From the NCBI RefSeq assembly GCF_018860705.1, contig NZ_JAHKQA010000041.1:124001-188000 (forward strand): a DNA stretch of 64,000 bases. The letters are read 5' to 3'. Both the position numbers and the translations under genes were made by a program. The DNA is from Citreicella sp. C3M06. Its GTDB lineage: Bacteria > Pseudomonadota > Alphaproteobacteria > Rhodobacterales > Rhodobacteraceae. The notes under the pieces are model-generated. The model was given only the letters and a program-made list of their open reading frames with translations, had not been told where the DNA came from and did not search any database. Below, piece after piece: positions 44,286-53,994 of the stretch (the first letter of the stretch is position 1; the number at the start of each line of letters is the position of its first letter).

Positions 44286-44441
44286 CGTCCGCACCTCTGA
44301 ATTGTCGGCTGCACGATAGTCATAGGCCGGGAAAGGTCGCAAGGACAGGCGGGCGGAATCTTCTGGTTTTTCGTCTTAGCGAAATCGAAAGGCGAATCTT
44401 CCAAAGTCATCATCGGGTGAGATGAGTGAAAGGTGGGTGGG

Positions 44442-45269
44442 ATGACCGTCGCCGTACCAGCGCAAGCTGCGCTAGACTATTTTCCGTGTCGATACGGAAG
44501 ATCACGTGTATTGTTCCGCGGCCCGCGCCGCAGACTCGATGAATCCTACATAGGATTCCTCGGGGGAACCGAAACATATGGGAGATTTATTGAAACGCCG
44601 TTCCCGGCTCTGATCGAGCATCAAATTGGATTTCCCTGCGTCAACTTCGGCGCCGTCAATGCCGGGCTCGATCTGTATCTGCATGATCCGGCGATCATCG
44701 GGCTCGCGGAAAAGGCGCAGACCTGCGTGGTTCAGGTGATGGGCGCGCAGAACATGTCGAACCGCTATTACAGCGTGCATCCCCGTCGCAATGACCGCTT
44801 CCTGCGGGCGTCGGACCGGTTGCAACAACTGTATCCAGAGGTCGACTTTACCGAATTCCATTTCAACCGGCACATGCTTGGCCGATTGAAGCAACTGTCA
44901 CCAGAGCGGTTCAACGAGGTGGTGCTGGAATTGCGCATCGCCTGGGTGGCGCGCATGAAACATCTGCTGACGCTTCTGCGCGGGCGGGTGCTGCTGCTCT
45001 GGTTCGCCGATCGCGCGCCGTCGGACAAACCGGTCAGCGATACGCAGGGCGATCCGCTTTTCGTTGATCGTGCCATGCTGGACGCGCTGCGACCCCGCAT
45101 TGCCGGGCTTGTGGAAACCCCGCTCTCCGATCCGGCCCGCAGGCATGGTGCGCCGGGGATGATCTACAGCGATTTCGAAGCAAGCGCCGCCGCCGAACTC
45201 ATGGGCCCGCAGGCCCACGAGGAAACCGCCGCGCATCTGCTTCCGATGCTGCGCGAGCTGCTCGGGTGA
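44442..45269 (+). CDS. DUF6473-family protein
   Basis: The 275-residue protein has a GFLGGTETYGRFIETPFPAL N-terminal motif, a cytosolic soluble look and the block VNFGAVNAGLDLYLHDPAII, matching DUF6473, whose function is unknown. The first 200 bases and the upstream gap use AT-richer codons (TAT, AGA, ATT) than neighbours, which may indicate transfer or relaxed selection. AAAGGTGG precedes the ATG. Confidence 0.75.
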   Translation: MTVAVPAQAALDYFPCRYGRSRVLFRGPRRRLDESYIGFLGGTETYGRFIETPFPALIEHQIGFPCVNFGAVNAGLDLYLHDPAIIGLAEKAQTCVVQVMGAQNMSNRYYSVHPRRNDRFLRASDRLQQLYPEVDFTEFHFNRHMLGRLKQLSPERFNEVVLELRIAWVARMKHLLTLLRGRVLLLWFADRAPSDKPVSDTQGDPLFVDRAMLDALRPRIAGLVETPLSDPARRHGAPGMIYSDFEASAAAELMGPQAHEETAAHLLPMLRELLG

Positions 45270-45472
45270 TCGCGGGCTGCATCATATTTCAGCCCCCTTA
45301 AGGCGATCTTGCGGAAATCACTCGGATTCGCCGCACTGCGGCGAGCCGACGCAGTTCCAGGTCATGGAAACCTGCAAGTATCCGGGTATAGCTGAGCGCA
45401 AAGATCCGGTGTGCTGCATTCGCCTGACAGGGCGGATCCGGCGCACCGCTGCGCAGCCAGCCGGAGAGCCGC
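45270..45472. other. 203-bp gap, nothing recognised
   Basis: Between the DUF6473 and MaoC-Pta genes I see no gene, terminator with a T-tract, or RNA signature. CCGGAGAG lies before the downstream ATG. Confidence 0.6.
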
Positions 45473-46864
45473 ATGCAAATCGAGAATCGAACCTTTGACG
45501 AACTCAAGGTCGGCGATCAGGCCGAACTGCGCCGCCTGTGCACCGCCGATGATCTGCTCGTCTATGCCAATGTCTCGGGCAACCACAACCCGCTGCACAT
45601 CCACAACAAGGATGGCGACGGCGACGGGCACCCCGAGGCGATTGCGCCCGGCTCCTTCGTTGCAGCGCTCGTGGGTGCTGTGCTTGGCAGCGTCATGCCG
45701 GGGGCGGGCACCGTTTACCGCCGACAAAGCTGGGAATACCACGGCCGCGTCTTCGCCGGCGACGAGGTGACCATTCACGTCATCGTCACCGACAAGAACG
45801 ACAATGACACCAGCGTTACCCTCGCCACCGAGGTCCGCCGCATCACCGGCAACACCCTCGTGCTGTCCGGCATGGCCGAGGTCTACGCCCCCCGTCAGAA
45901 GGTTAGCTACAACAGCCACGACCTGCCCGGCCTCATCGTCCAGCGCCACCGGCATTTCGAAAAGCTGCTGCACAAGGCCGAACCGCTTGCGGCGCTGCGC
46001 ACTGCCGTTGTCTGCCCCGAAGAACCAAATTCGCTGGGCGGCGCTCTCAAGGCGCGCGATCACACGTTGATCGACCCGATCCTGATCGGCTCCTCCGCCC
46101 GCATTCTCGACGTCGCCAGAACCATGGGTCTGTCCCTCGACGGGGTCGAGATCATCGACGAGCCGCTGCACCGCGACGCGGCCCGCAAGGCGGTCGAGCT
46201 GTGCCATTCCGGCGCCGCTCAGGCGATCATGAAGGGGCACCTGCACACCGATCAGCTGCTGCGCCCGATTCTCGACAAGCAGACCGGGCTGCGCATGGGG
46301 CGTCGCTTCACCCATATCTTCGTGATGGACGTGCCCGGCCAGCCGCATCCGATTCTGGTGACCGACGCCGCGATCAACATCGCGCCCGATTTGAAAACCA
46401 AGGTCGACATCACCCAAAACGCCATCGACCTCGCAATCTCGCTTGGAGTCGAGGAACCCAAGGTCGGCGTGCTTTCCGCCACCGAAACCGTGAACCCCGA
46501 CATTCCCTCCTCCATCGACGCGGCGCTGCTGTCCAAGATGGCGGAGCGCGGCCAGATCACCGGCGGGCTGGTCGATGGCCCGCTGGCCATGGACAACGCG
46601 GTCGACATCGCCGCCGCAAGGACCAAGGGCATCACCTCGGCGGTTGCCGGGCGCGCCGACATCCTCGTGGTGCCAAATCTCGACGCGGGCAACATGCTGG
46701 CAAAGCAGCTGACCTACATCAGCCATGCCGAAGCTGCCGGCCTTGTGCTGGGCGCCCGCGTTCCGATCATCCTCAACAGCCGCGCCGATGATGACATGAG
46801 CCGCCTCGCCTCCTGCGCCGTCGCCGCCCTGCACCATGCCCGGATGGCCGGCATCTCCAGCTAA
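45473..46864 (+). CDS. Bifunctional enoyl-CoA hydratase / phosphate acyltransferase (MaoC-Pta fusion)
   Basis: The 463-residue protein has an N-terminal MaoC-like hot-dog domain (about 1-150; YANVSGNHNPLHI with the catalytic Asn/His) and a C-terminal phosphate acetyl/butyryl-transferase domain (about 165-463; TGGLVDGPLAMDNAVD, VLVVPNLDAGNMLAKQL-type block). Together they hydrate an enoyl-CoA and convert acyl-CoA to acyl phosphate. Usually an acetate kinase gene follows in relatives; here an arsenate operon follows, so the kinase is elsewhere. Confidence 0.9.
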   Translation: MQIENRTFDELKVGDQAELRRLCTADDLLVYANVSGNHNPLHIHNKDGDGDGHPEAIAPGSFVAALVGAVLGSVMPGAGTVYRRQSWEYHGRVFAGDEVTIHVIVTDKNDNDTSVTLATEVRRITGNTLVLSGMAEVYAPRQKVSYNSHDLPGLIVQRHRHFEKLLHKAEPLAALRTAVVCPEEPNSLGGALKARDHTLIDPILIGSSARILDVARTMGLSLDGVEIIDEPLHRDAARKAVELCHSGAAQAIMKGHLHTDQLLRPILDKQTGLRMGRRFTHIFVMDVPGQPHPILVTDAAINIAPDLKTKVDITQNAIDLAISLGVEEPKVGVLSATETVNPDIPSSIDAALLSKMAERGQITGGLVDGPLAMDNAVDIAAARTKGITSAVAGRADILVVPNLDAGNMLAKQLTYISHAEAAGLVLGARVPIILNSRADDDMSRLASCAVAALHHARMAGISS

Positions 46865-46900
46865 ACCAGTCCGCGCCTGCCAGATGGGCGCGGCCTCGGC

Positions 46901-46934
46901 CTTCATCTTGCCAGATAAACTCCCGCCGGAGGCA
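46901..46934 (-). repeat. Second copy (single arm) of the 34-nt dispersed repeat
   Basis: This segment, read in reverse, matches 12981-13014 at 33 of 34 positions (the difference is in the ATCTTGCC-C/A-GATAAAC core). Here it occurs as one arm only, between the MaoC-Pta gene and the arsenate operon. Confidence 0.75.
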
Positions 46935-47002
46935 TCCGGCGCGCGCACCCGAGCGAGCGTGTCTGTCGGTGTGCAATATTCCGGCTTGCGCCCCGCCAAT
47001 TA

Positions 47003-47034
47003 ATTCACTAATTCATGAAATATGGAAATGAAGA
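47003..47034. promoter_or_regulatory. Possible ArsR operator over the ars operon start
   Basis: AT-rich direct and inverted elements (AATTCACTAATTCATGAA with the palindrome TTCATGAA at 47012-47019, then GGAAATGAAG) surround the ATG at 47022. ArsR repressors typically bind such AT-rich dyads at their own promoter. The precise operator is not defined. Confidence 0.4.
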
Positions 47035-47855
47035 GATTCGAACAACTCGCGACCCTCGCCCACAAGCAGCGCATGGATCTGTTCCGGCTGCTCATGCGCC
47101 GCTATCCCGATGCCGTCCCCGCGGGCGAGATCGGCACGGCGCTGGGGTTCAAACCCTCGACCGCCTCGGTTTACCTCGCTGCGCTGCGCGAGGCCGGGCT
47201 GATCGAGAAAACCCGCGAGGGCCGCTCGCTCCTGTACCGCGCCAATGTAACGGCGGTGCAAGGGCTGGTCGGATTTCTGACCGATGATTGCTGTCGCGGC
47301 AGGCCAGAGCTGTGCCTTGCCGAGAAACCGAAAGGGATCGACATGACCGACGGGAAATACAACGTCCTCTTCATCTGCACCGGCAATTCCGCCCGGTCGA
47401 TCATCGCAGAATCTCTGCTCACCCGGCTCGCCGGAGACCGGTTCCGCGCCTTCTCGGCCGGCACCCGGCCCTATTCAGAATTGAACCCGACCGCCGTGCA
47501 GATGCTGTCTGGCAAGGGGATCGACACCTCGAACCTGCGCGCCAAGCACATCTCGGAATTCTGGGGAGACTCGGCGCCAAAGCTCGATTTCGTCTTCACT
47601 GTCTGCGACCGCGCCGCCAACGAGGAATGCCCCGCATGGCCCGGCCAGCCGATCAGCGCCCATTGGGGCCTGCCCGACCCGGTCAAGGCCACTGGCAGCG
47701 ACGCCGAACGGATGCTCGCCTTCCAGCAGGTCTTCGGGATGCTCAAGCACCGTCTCACCGCCTTCGCGGCCCTGCCGCTGGACACGCTCGACCGAATCTC
47801 GCTGCAGCACGCGCTTGATGATCTCGCCACCACCTCCGAAGGAGCCGACCAATGA
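47022..47855 (+). CDS. ArsR-ArsC fusion: arsenic-responsive repressor and arsenate reductase
   Basis: The 277-residue product has an ArsR winged-helix domain (1 to about 85; [20 protein letters not shown]) with an As(III)-binding cysteine group at C90, C91 and C98, then a low-molecular-weight-phosphatase-type ArsC domain (about 112-275). The ArsC catalytic loop is C119-TGNSAR-S and [12 protein letters not shown] follows. One polypeptide thus reduces arsenate and senses arsenite. It overlaps the GAPDH gene by four bases, opening the ars operon. Confidence 0.93.
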   Translation: MEMKRFEQLATLAHKQRMDLFRLLMRRYPDAVPAGEIGTALGFKPSTASVYLAALREAGLIEKTREGRSLLYRANVTAVQGLVGFLTDDCCRGRPELCLAEKPKGIDMTDGKYNVLFICTGNSARSIIAESLLTRLAGDRFRAFSAGTRPYSELNPTAVQMLSGKGIDTSNLRAKHISEFWGDSAPKLDFVFTVCDRAANEECPAWPGQPISAHWGLPDPVKATGSDAERMLAFQQVFGMLKHRLTAFAALPLDTLDRISLQHALDDLATTSEGADQ

Positions 47856-48850
47856 CCACCTACGCGCTGAACGGCCTTGGCCGCATGGGCAAGCTTGCCC
47901 TTCGTCCACTGCTGGAAAAAGGCGCAAAGATCGCGTGGATCAACGACGCCGTCGGCAACCCCGAGATGCACGCCCATCTGCTGGAATTCGACACGGTGCA
48001 CGGCCGCTGGCCCGCCGCCTTCAGCCATGATGCCGATAGCATCACCATCGACGGCACGCGCCTGCCCGTCCACACGCAAAAGCGCATCGAGGATCTGCCG
48101 CTGGACGGGGTGGATGTTGTCATCGACTGCACCGGCGTCTTCAAGACCGAGGCAAAGCTTGCCCCCTATTTTGCCGCCGGGGTGAAAAAAGTCGTGGTGT
48201 CGGCCCCCGTCAAGGATGGCCCTACCGCCAATATCGTCTACGGCGTGAACAACCACGATTACGACCCGGCGCAGCACAGCATCGTCACGGCGGCGAGCTG
48301 CACCACCAACTGCCTCGCACCCGTGGTCAAGGTCATCCACGAAAATCTGGGCATCAAGCACGGCATGATCACCACGATCCACGACGTGACCAACACCCAA
48401 ACCATCGTCGACCGCCCCGCCAAGGATCTGCGCCGCGCCCGCTCGGCGCTCAATTCGCTGATCCCGACCACCACCGGCAGCGCCACCGCGATCACGCTGA
48501 TCTACCCCGAACTGACCGGCAAGCTGAACGGCCATGCCGTGCGCGTGCCGCTGCTGAACGCCTCGCTGACCGATTGCGTCTTCGAGCTGGAGCGCGAGAC
48601 CACCGCCGCCGAGGTCAACGCCCTGTTCGAGGCGGCCGCCAATGGCCCGCTGAGCGGCATCCTTGGCTATGAAACCCGCCCGCTGGTCAGCTGCGATTAC
48701 ACCAACGATCCGCGCAGCAGCATCGTCGATGCCCCTTCGACCATGGTCACCAACGGCACCCAGCTGAAGGTCTACGCGTGGTATGACAACGAATGGGGCT
48801 ATGCCAACCGGCTCGCAGATGTTGTGCTGATGGTCGGCGCGGCCCTCTGA
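47852..48850 (+). CDS. ArsJ-associated glyceraldehyde-3-phosphate dehydrogenase
   Basis: The 332-residue GAPDH has the catalytic Cys in [14 protein letters not shown], the NAD-binding N-terminus NGLGRMGKL and the C-terminal [12 protein letters not shown]. Beside arsJ, such enzymes make 1-arseno-3-phosphoglycerate from arsenate and glyceraldehyde 3-phosphate, which ArsJ exports. Its context, not its sequence, assigns the arsenic role. It overlaps the ArsR-ArsC gene by four bases. Confidence 0.93.
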   Translation: MTTYALNGLGRMGKLALRPLLEKGAKIAWINDAVGNPEMHAHLLEFDTVHGRWPAAFSHDADSITIDGTRLPVHTQKRIEDLPLDGVDVVIDCTGVFKTEAKLAPYFAAGVKKVVVSAPVKDGPTANIVYGVNNHDYDPAQHSIVTAASCTTNCLAPVVKVIHENLGIKHGMITTIHDVTNTQTIVDRPAKDLRRARSALNSLIPTTTGSATAITLIYPELTGKLNGHAVRVPLLNASLTDCVFELERETTAAEVNALFEAAANGPLSGILGYETRPLVSCDYTNDPRSSIVDAPSTMVTNGTQLKVYAWYDNEWGYANRLADVVLMVGAAL

Positions 48851-48912
48851 CATACCGGCGTTACCTCGCCCTGTCATCCAAGCACACGCCCCTTATGCAA
48901 GCAGAGCCCGCC

Positions 48913-50166
48913 ATGTCAGAACGCCCCCTCGCCGCCTATGTCGCCGTCACCGCCGCCTATTGGGCTTTCATGCTGACAGACGGCGCGCTGCGGATGCTGG
49001 TGCTGCTGCATTTCCACACGCTGGGATTCAGCCCGGTGCAGCTGGCCTATCTGTTCGTGCTTTACGAGATCGCGGGGGTGATCACCAACCTGTCGGCGGG
49101 CTGGATCGCGGCGCGGTTCGGCCTGACCTCGACGCTTTATGCCGGGCTGGGCTTGCAGGTGGCGGCGCTGCTGGCGCTGGCGCAGCTGAACCCGGACTGG
49201 GCAATCGGGGCGTCGGTGGTCTTTGTCATGCTGGTGCAAGGCGCCTCCGGGGTGGCCAAGGATCTGGCAAAAATGTCATCGAAATCCGCCGTCAAGCTGC
49301 TGGCCCCCAAGGGCGGTGACGGGCTGTTCCGCTGGGTCGCGATGCTCACCGGGTCGAAGAACGCGGTAAAGGGCGTTGGCTTTCTGCTGGGCGCAGCGCT
49401 GCTCGGGCTGGCGGGGTTCGTACCGGCGGTGCTGGGCATGGCGGCGATCCTCGCGCTGATCCTTGTCGCCGTGGCGCTGAAGATGCCGGGCGGGTTGCCC
49501 ACCGGGCGCAAGGACGCGAAATTCTCCGAGGTGCTCTCGAAGAACCGCAACATCAACTGGCTGAGCTTTGCGCGGGTCTTCCTGTTCGGCGCGCGCGATG
49601 TGTGGTTCGTGGTTGGTATCCCGATCTATTTCTACGCGGTGCTGTCGGATGGCACCGAGGCGGGCAACCGGCTGGCGTTCTTCACCATCGGCAGCTTCAT
49701 GGCGGTCTGGATCATCCTTTACGGCGCAGTGCAGGCCGCGGCCCCAAGGCTGCTGAAGGCCAAGACCCGCGGCGCAGCCCTGATCCATGACGCCCGCCGC
49801 TGGGCGCTGGCGCTGGCGGTGGTGCCCGCGCTACTGACCGTGCTGGTACTGGTGGCGGGGGAACCGGCGCCGTGGCTGACCACGACGCTGGTGGCCGGGC
49901 TGCTGGTGTTCGGCGCGCTGTTCGCGGTAAATTCGGCGCTGCATTCCTACCTGATCCTTGCCCTGACCGATGAGCGGCGGGTCACCATGGATGTGGGCTT
50001 CTACTACATGGCCAACGCGGCGGGGCGGCTGATCGGCACCGTGCTGTCGGGGGCCAGCTATCAGCTCGGCGGCCTGCCCGCCTGCCTTGGCACTGCCGCC
50101 GTGATGGTCGCGCTCAGCGCATGGGGCGCGGGCAAGCTGCGCAGCCCCGCGCCGCAGCCCGCCTGA
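48913..50166 (+). CDS. arsJ: ArsJ organoarsenical efflux MFS transporter
   Basis: The 417-residue MFS protein has about 11-12 hydrophobic helices and a conserved N-terminal AFMLTDGALRMLVLLHFHTLG with cytosolic GVAKDLAKMSSKSAVKLL, the ArsJ pattern. It exports 1-arseno-3-phosphoglycerate made by the upstream GAPDH. An ATG at 48895 is an alternative start. Confidence 0.9.
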   Translation: MSERPLAAYVAVTAAYWAFMLTDGALRMLVLLHFHTLGFSPVQLAYLFVLYEIAGVITNLSAGWIAARFGLTSTLYAGLGLQVAALLALAQLNPDWAIGASVVFVMLVQGASGVAKDLAKMSSKSAVKLLAPKGGDGLFRWVAMLTGSKNAVKGVGFLLGAALLGLAGFVPAVLGMAAILALILVAVALKMPGGLPTGRKDAKFSEVLSKNRNINWLSFARVFLFGARDVWFVVGIPIYFYAVLSDGTEAGNRLAFFTIGSFMAVWIILYGAVQAAAPRLLKAKTRGAALIHDARRWALALAVVPALLTVLVLVAGEPAPWLTTTLVAGLLVFGALFAVNSALHSYLILALTDERRVTMDVGFYYMANAAGRLIGTVLSGASYQLGGLPACLGTAAVMVALSAWGAGKLRSPAPQPA

Positions 50167-50291
50167 TCCAGCCCCCGAACAAGCCGCATGTGACGCGCAA
50201 TCTCGCCAGCCTGAGAAATTTACCCGGCGCAGACCCGCAGAAGTTGCGCCGGATCAAGCCGCGCAACGCGGTTTCGTGCCAGCATCACGGC

Positions 50292-52034
50292 ATGAAACAC
50301 GTGGTTCCCCTCCCCCCCGCCGACGCGGTTCCGGCAATAGGCGATGCTCCGCACAACGCCATTGACCGGGCCTTCCATGCCACCATCGGAAGCCTGACCG
50401 GCGGCCTGTCCCCGATGGGCCTTGCCACCGCATGGTTCGACTGGGGGGTGCATCTTGCGGGCTCTCCGGCGAAACAGGCCGAGCTTCAGGAAAAGGCCAT
50501 CGCCAATGCGGGGCGCGCCCTGCAGGCCGCGATCACCTGTCCGCTGCCGCCGCAAGGCGAGGCCTGCGCCTGCATGGCCAATGACAAGCGCTTTCGCGAT
50601 CCGCAATGGCAGAGCGCCCCGTTCAACATTCTGGCGCAATGGTTTTTGCTGACCGAAGACTGGTGGGATGCTGCCACCACCGGCGTGCTCGGCGTGGCCC
50701 CGCGCCACGCCCAGATGACCAATTTCGCCGCCCGCCAGACGCTAGACATGCTGGCACCGTCGAATTACGCGGCGACCAACCCCGTGGTGCTGGAACGCAC
50801 CCGCGATGAGGCCGGGCAGAACCTTGTGCGTGGCTTTCACAACTGGCTTGAAGACCTGTCGCGGATGGATGACCGCCCCCACCCCGGCGCCGGCTTTGAG
50901 GTTGGCGAAACCCTCGCCACCACCCCCGGCGAGGTGGTCTATCGCAACCGCCTGATCGAGCTGATCCGCTATCGGCCCCCCACCAAAACGGTGCTGGCCG
51001 AACCGCTGCTGATCGTGCCTGCGTGGATCATGAAATACTACATCCTCGATCTGTCGGCACAGAATTCGCTGGTGCGCTTCCTCGTCGATCAGGGGATCGA
51101 GGTCTGGATGGTCTCGTGGCTCAATCCGCAGGCCGAGGATGCCGACCTCGGGATGGAGGATTACCTGCGCCTTGGGGTGTTTGACGCGCTTGATGCCATC
51201 GAACGCGCCGTGCCGGGCCAGCGCATCCACACGGCGGGCTATTGCCTTGGCGGCACGCTGCTGTCGATCGCCGCCGCCGCGCTGGCGCGCGACAAAGACA
51301 CGCGCATTGCCTCGCTCACGCTGCTGGCCGCGCAGGTCGATTTCACCGAAGCCGGTGAGATCACCCTGTTCATCGACGACAGCCAGGTGGCGTTTCTCGA
51401 GGATATCATGGCCGAACAGGGCTACCTCAAGTCCGACCAGATGGCCGGGGCGTTCCAGATGCTGCGCTCGAACGATCTGATCTGGTCGCGCACGATCCGC
51501 GAATATCTGCTGGGCGAGCGGGGCACGATGAATGATCTGATGGCGTGGAATGCCGATGCCACGCGGATGCCTGCCCGGATGCATTCGGAATATCTGCGCC
51601 AGCTGTTTCTGGAAAACCGGCTGGCGCTGGGGCGCTACAAGGTCGGCGGTGCGCCGGTGTCGATCGAGGATATCACCGTGCCGATCTTTGCGGTGGGCAC
51701 CGAAAAGGACCATGTCGCGCCGTGGCAATCGGTGTGGAAGATCACCCATCTTGCCAATGGCGAAAAGACCTTTGTGCTGACAAGCGGCGGGCATAATGCC
51801 GGGATCGTGTCAGAGCCGGGGCATCCGCGGCGGCACTACCGCATCGGCGATGTGCAGGGTCATGCCGGGGAAGCCGATCAATGGCAGGCGGGCCTGACCC
51901 CCGTGGACGGGTCGTGGTGGCCCGCCTGGACCGAATGGCTTGCCGGGCGGTCCCGCGGGGTGCGGGCGGTGCCGGACGAGTGCAACCCGCTGGACACGCT
52001 TTGCCCCGCGCCCGGCAGCTATGTCTTTGGCTAG
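50292..52034 (+). CDS. phaC: Poly(3-hydroxyalkanoate) synthase
   Basis: The 580-residue PHA synthase has the nucleophile-elbow GYCLGG with catalytic Cys, DWGVHLAGSPAKQAE in the N-terminal domain, and the C-terminal GGHNAGIV His region with AVGTEKDHVAPWQS. It polymerises (R)-3-hydroxyacyl-CoA into storage polyester granules. It is convergent with the phasin-like gene, overlapping it by four bases. Confidence 0.92.
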   Translation: MKHVVPLPPADAVPAIGDAPHNAIDRAFHATIGSLTGGLSPMGLATAWFDWGVHLAGSPAKQAELQEKAIANAGRALQAAITCPLPPQGEACACMANDKRFRDPQWQSAPFNILAQWFLLTEDWWDAATTGVLGVAPRHAQMTNFAARQTLDMLAPSNYAATNPVVLERTRDEAGQNLVRGFHNWLEDLSRMDDRPHPGAGFEVGETLATTPGEVVYRNRLIELIRYRPPTKTVLAEPLLIVPAWIMKYYILDLSAQNSLVRFLVDQGIEVWMVSWLNPQAEDADLGMEDYLRLGVFDALDAIERAVPGQRIHTAGYCLGGTLLSIAAAALARDKDTRIASLTLLAAQVDFTEAGEITLFIDDSQVAFLEDIMAEQGYLKSDQMAGAFQMLRSNDLIWSRTIREYLLGERGTMNDLMAWNADATRMPARMHSEYLRQLFLENRLALGRYKVGGAPVSIEDITVPIFAVGTEKDHVAPWQSVWKITHLANGEKTFVLTSGGHNAGIVSEPGHPRRHYRIGDVQGHAGEADQWQAGLTPVDGSWWPAWTEWLAGRSRGVRAVPDECNPLDTLCPAPGSYVFG

Positions 52035-52357
52035 GCCTGCGCCGTGGGGAACCACAGGCGTTCGGCCAGCTTGACCATCTTCGCCGTGTGGGCGCGATAA
52101 TCAGCGACTGCACGGCGCATGAAACAGGCCTGAACCCCCATCAGGTCGGCCGGAGTGCGGCAATGCAGCAAACGCTGGTGCGTGACGCAATCCGCGCGGA
52201 AACGGTCGGTGCAGAATCTCTGCACCTCGGTGCCGATGTCGAGCACGGTCTCCAGCGTCGTGGTGATGGCCCAAGGCTCCGCGCTCCATTGGACACGGAA
52301 TTCTGGATGGATCTTGCGTTCGACGTGAAGCCGGTCCTCGTGAGTGATCATGTTCAT
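52031..52357 (-). CDS. Phasin-like small protein
   Basis: The 108-residue protein is amphipathic and helical (TTTLETVLDIGTEVQRFCTD, VQACFMRRAVADYRAHTAKM), fitting the phasin_2 pattern of proteins that coat PHA granules. GAGGAGG precedes the ATG. Placement against phaC supports the role, but similarity is weak, so the call is partly by context. Confidence 0.65.
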   Translation of the reverse strand: MNMITHEDRLHVERKIHPEFRVQWSAEPWAITTTLETVLDIGTEVQRFCTDRFRADCVTHQRLLHCRTPADLMGVQACFMRRAVADYRAHTAKMVKLAERLWFPTAQA

Positions 52358-52473
52358 GTCTTGCCTCCTCCATGCATGACAGTGCAAATCTACCACAGAT
52401 TGCGCGAGCCTGTCTTGACCCGGCGCATGTACAGCCATGCCATCCACGCGCTATTCTTGTCGCAGAGACCGCC

Positions 52474-53994
52474 ATGACCGATACACAACAACAGACCATC
52501 GACTGGCTTTGCGCCCCTGCCAACCATGGCGGCGAAACCGTGACACATGTGCAGACCCACGGGGCGCATGTGTTTCTGTCCGGGGACGAGGCGTGGAAGA
52601 TCAAGCGCGCAGTGACCTACGATTACATGGATTTCTCGACCCTGCCGCGGCGGCGGGCGATGCTGGAACGCGAGCTGTCGCTGAACGCGGGCGCGGCTCC
52701 GGGGATTTACCGCGACGTTGTGGCGCTGAGCCGCGCGGCGGGCGGCGGGCTGGAACTGGACGGCCCCGGCCCGGCGGTGGAATGGGTGCTGCGGATGAAA
52801 CGATTTCCGCAAGAGGACGAATTGTCAGAAATCGCCGATCGCGGCGCGCTGGACGATCACCTGAGCATCGCGCTTGGCGAATCGGTGCGGGCCTATCACG
52901 AGGCCGCACCGCAGCGGGCCGCCGACGGCACCAAGCTGATCTGCGATATCATCGACGAGCTGACCGCGGCCTTTGCCGGGATGACCGAAGAGCTGGGCGC
53001 AGACCGGGTGCGCAGCTTTGACATTCGCGCCCGCGCCGCGCTGGCCGCTGTCGCGCCGCTGTTGACACAGCGCGCACAGGCCGGCGCGGTGCGCCGCTGT
53101 CACGGCGATCTGCACCTGCGCAATCTGGTGCTGCTCGACGGGCGGCCCGTGCCGTTTGACGCGCTGGAATTCGACGAGGTGCTGGGCACCTGCGATGTGC
53201 TGTACGATCTGGCCTTTCTGGTGATGGATCTGCGCCACCGCGGCCTGACCCGCGCGGCCTGCATGACGCTGGATGCGTGGCTGTTTGCCGCGAAGGGCCG
53301 CGAGGATGCGGGCAGCGCCGCGCTGCCGCTGTTCCTTGGCATCCGCGCGGCGATCCGCGCCATGGTCGAGATCCAGACCGCCCGCGCCACCCACAGCGCC
53401 AGCGGCCATATCGACGCCGCGCGGGGTTTTCTGGATGACGCCTTGGCGGATTTCACGCCGCAGACGCCGATGCTGCTGGCAGTTGGCGGCATGTCAGGGG
53501 TCGGCAAGACCACGCTGGCGCGCGATCTGGCAACGCTGGTGGGGCCAAGCCCGGGCGCGGTGCATCTGCGCTCGGATCTGGAACGCAAGGCGCTGGCCGG
53601 GGTCCAGCCGCTGGATCATCTGCCAGATGATGCCTATGGGGCCGCTGTGACCACCGCCGTGTATGACCAGCTGATGCGCCGCGCGCAAACCCTGCTGGCC
53701 GCCAATCGCAGCGTGTTGCTGGATGCCACATGGCTTGCCCCGTCAGAGCGCCATGATGTGCAAACGCTGGCCCAGCGCGCGGGCGTGCCGTTCCGCCCCC
53801 TGTGGCTGGAGGCCGATACCGCCATCCTGCAAGCGCGCGTCACCGACCGGCGCGCCGATGCGTCCGACGCCACCGCAGAGGTGGTGCAACGGCAGGCCCT
53901 GCAAGCGCAGTTGCCCGGCCACTGGCTGCGCATCGACGCCTCGGGCACGCCGGAGCAGACCTTACTGCAGGCTCGCGCCGCGCTGCGCCCTTAG
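52474..53994 (+). CDS. APH-type phosphotransferase fused to a P-loop kinase domain
   Basis: The 506-residue protein has an aminoglycoside-phosphotransferase-like kinase domain (catalytic CHGDLHLRN and downstream [11 protein letters not shown]) and a C-terminal AAA-like P-loop domain ([14 protein letters not shown], then [10 protein letters not shown]). Similar two-domain proteins are annotated as ATP-binding aminoglycoside phosphotransferases but natural substrates are unknown. It is divergent from the phasin-like gene and overlaps the hemE stop by four bases. Confidence 0.85.
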   Translation: MTDTQQQTIDWLCAPANHGGETVTHVQTHGAHVFLSGDEAWKIKRAVTYDYMDFSTLPRRRAMLERELSLNAGAAPGIYRDVVALSRAAGGGLELDGPGPAVEWVLRMKRFPQEDELSEIADRGALDDHLSIALGESVRAYHEAAPQRAADGTKLICDIIDELTAAFAGMTEELGADRVRSFDIRARAALAAVAPLLTQRAQAGAVRRCHGDLHLRNLVLLDGRPVPFDALEFDEVLGTCDVLYDLAFLVMDLRHRGLTRAACMTLDAWLFAAKGREDAGSAALPLFLGIRAAIRAMVEIQTARATHSASGHIDAARGFLDDALADFTPQTPMLLAVGGMSGVGKTTLARDLATLVGPSPGAVHLRSDLERKALAGVQPLDHLPDDAYGAAVTTAVYDQLMRRAQTLLAANRSVLLDATWLAPSERHDVQTLAQRAGVPFRPLWLEADTAILQARVTDRRADASDATAEVVQRQALQAQLPGHWLRIDASGTPEQTLLQARAALRP

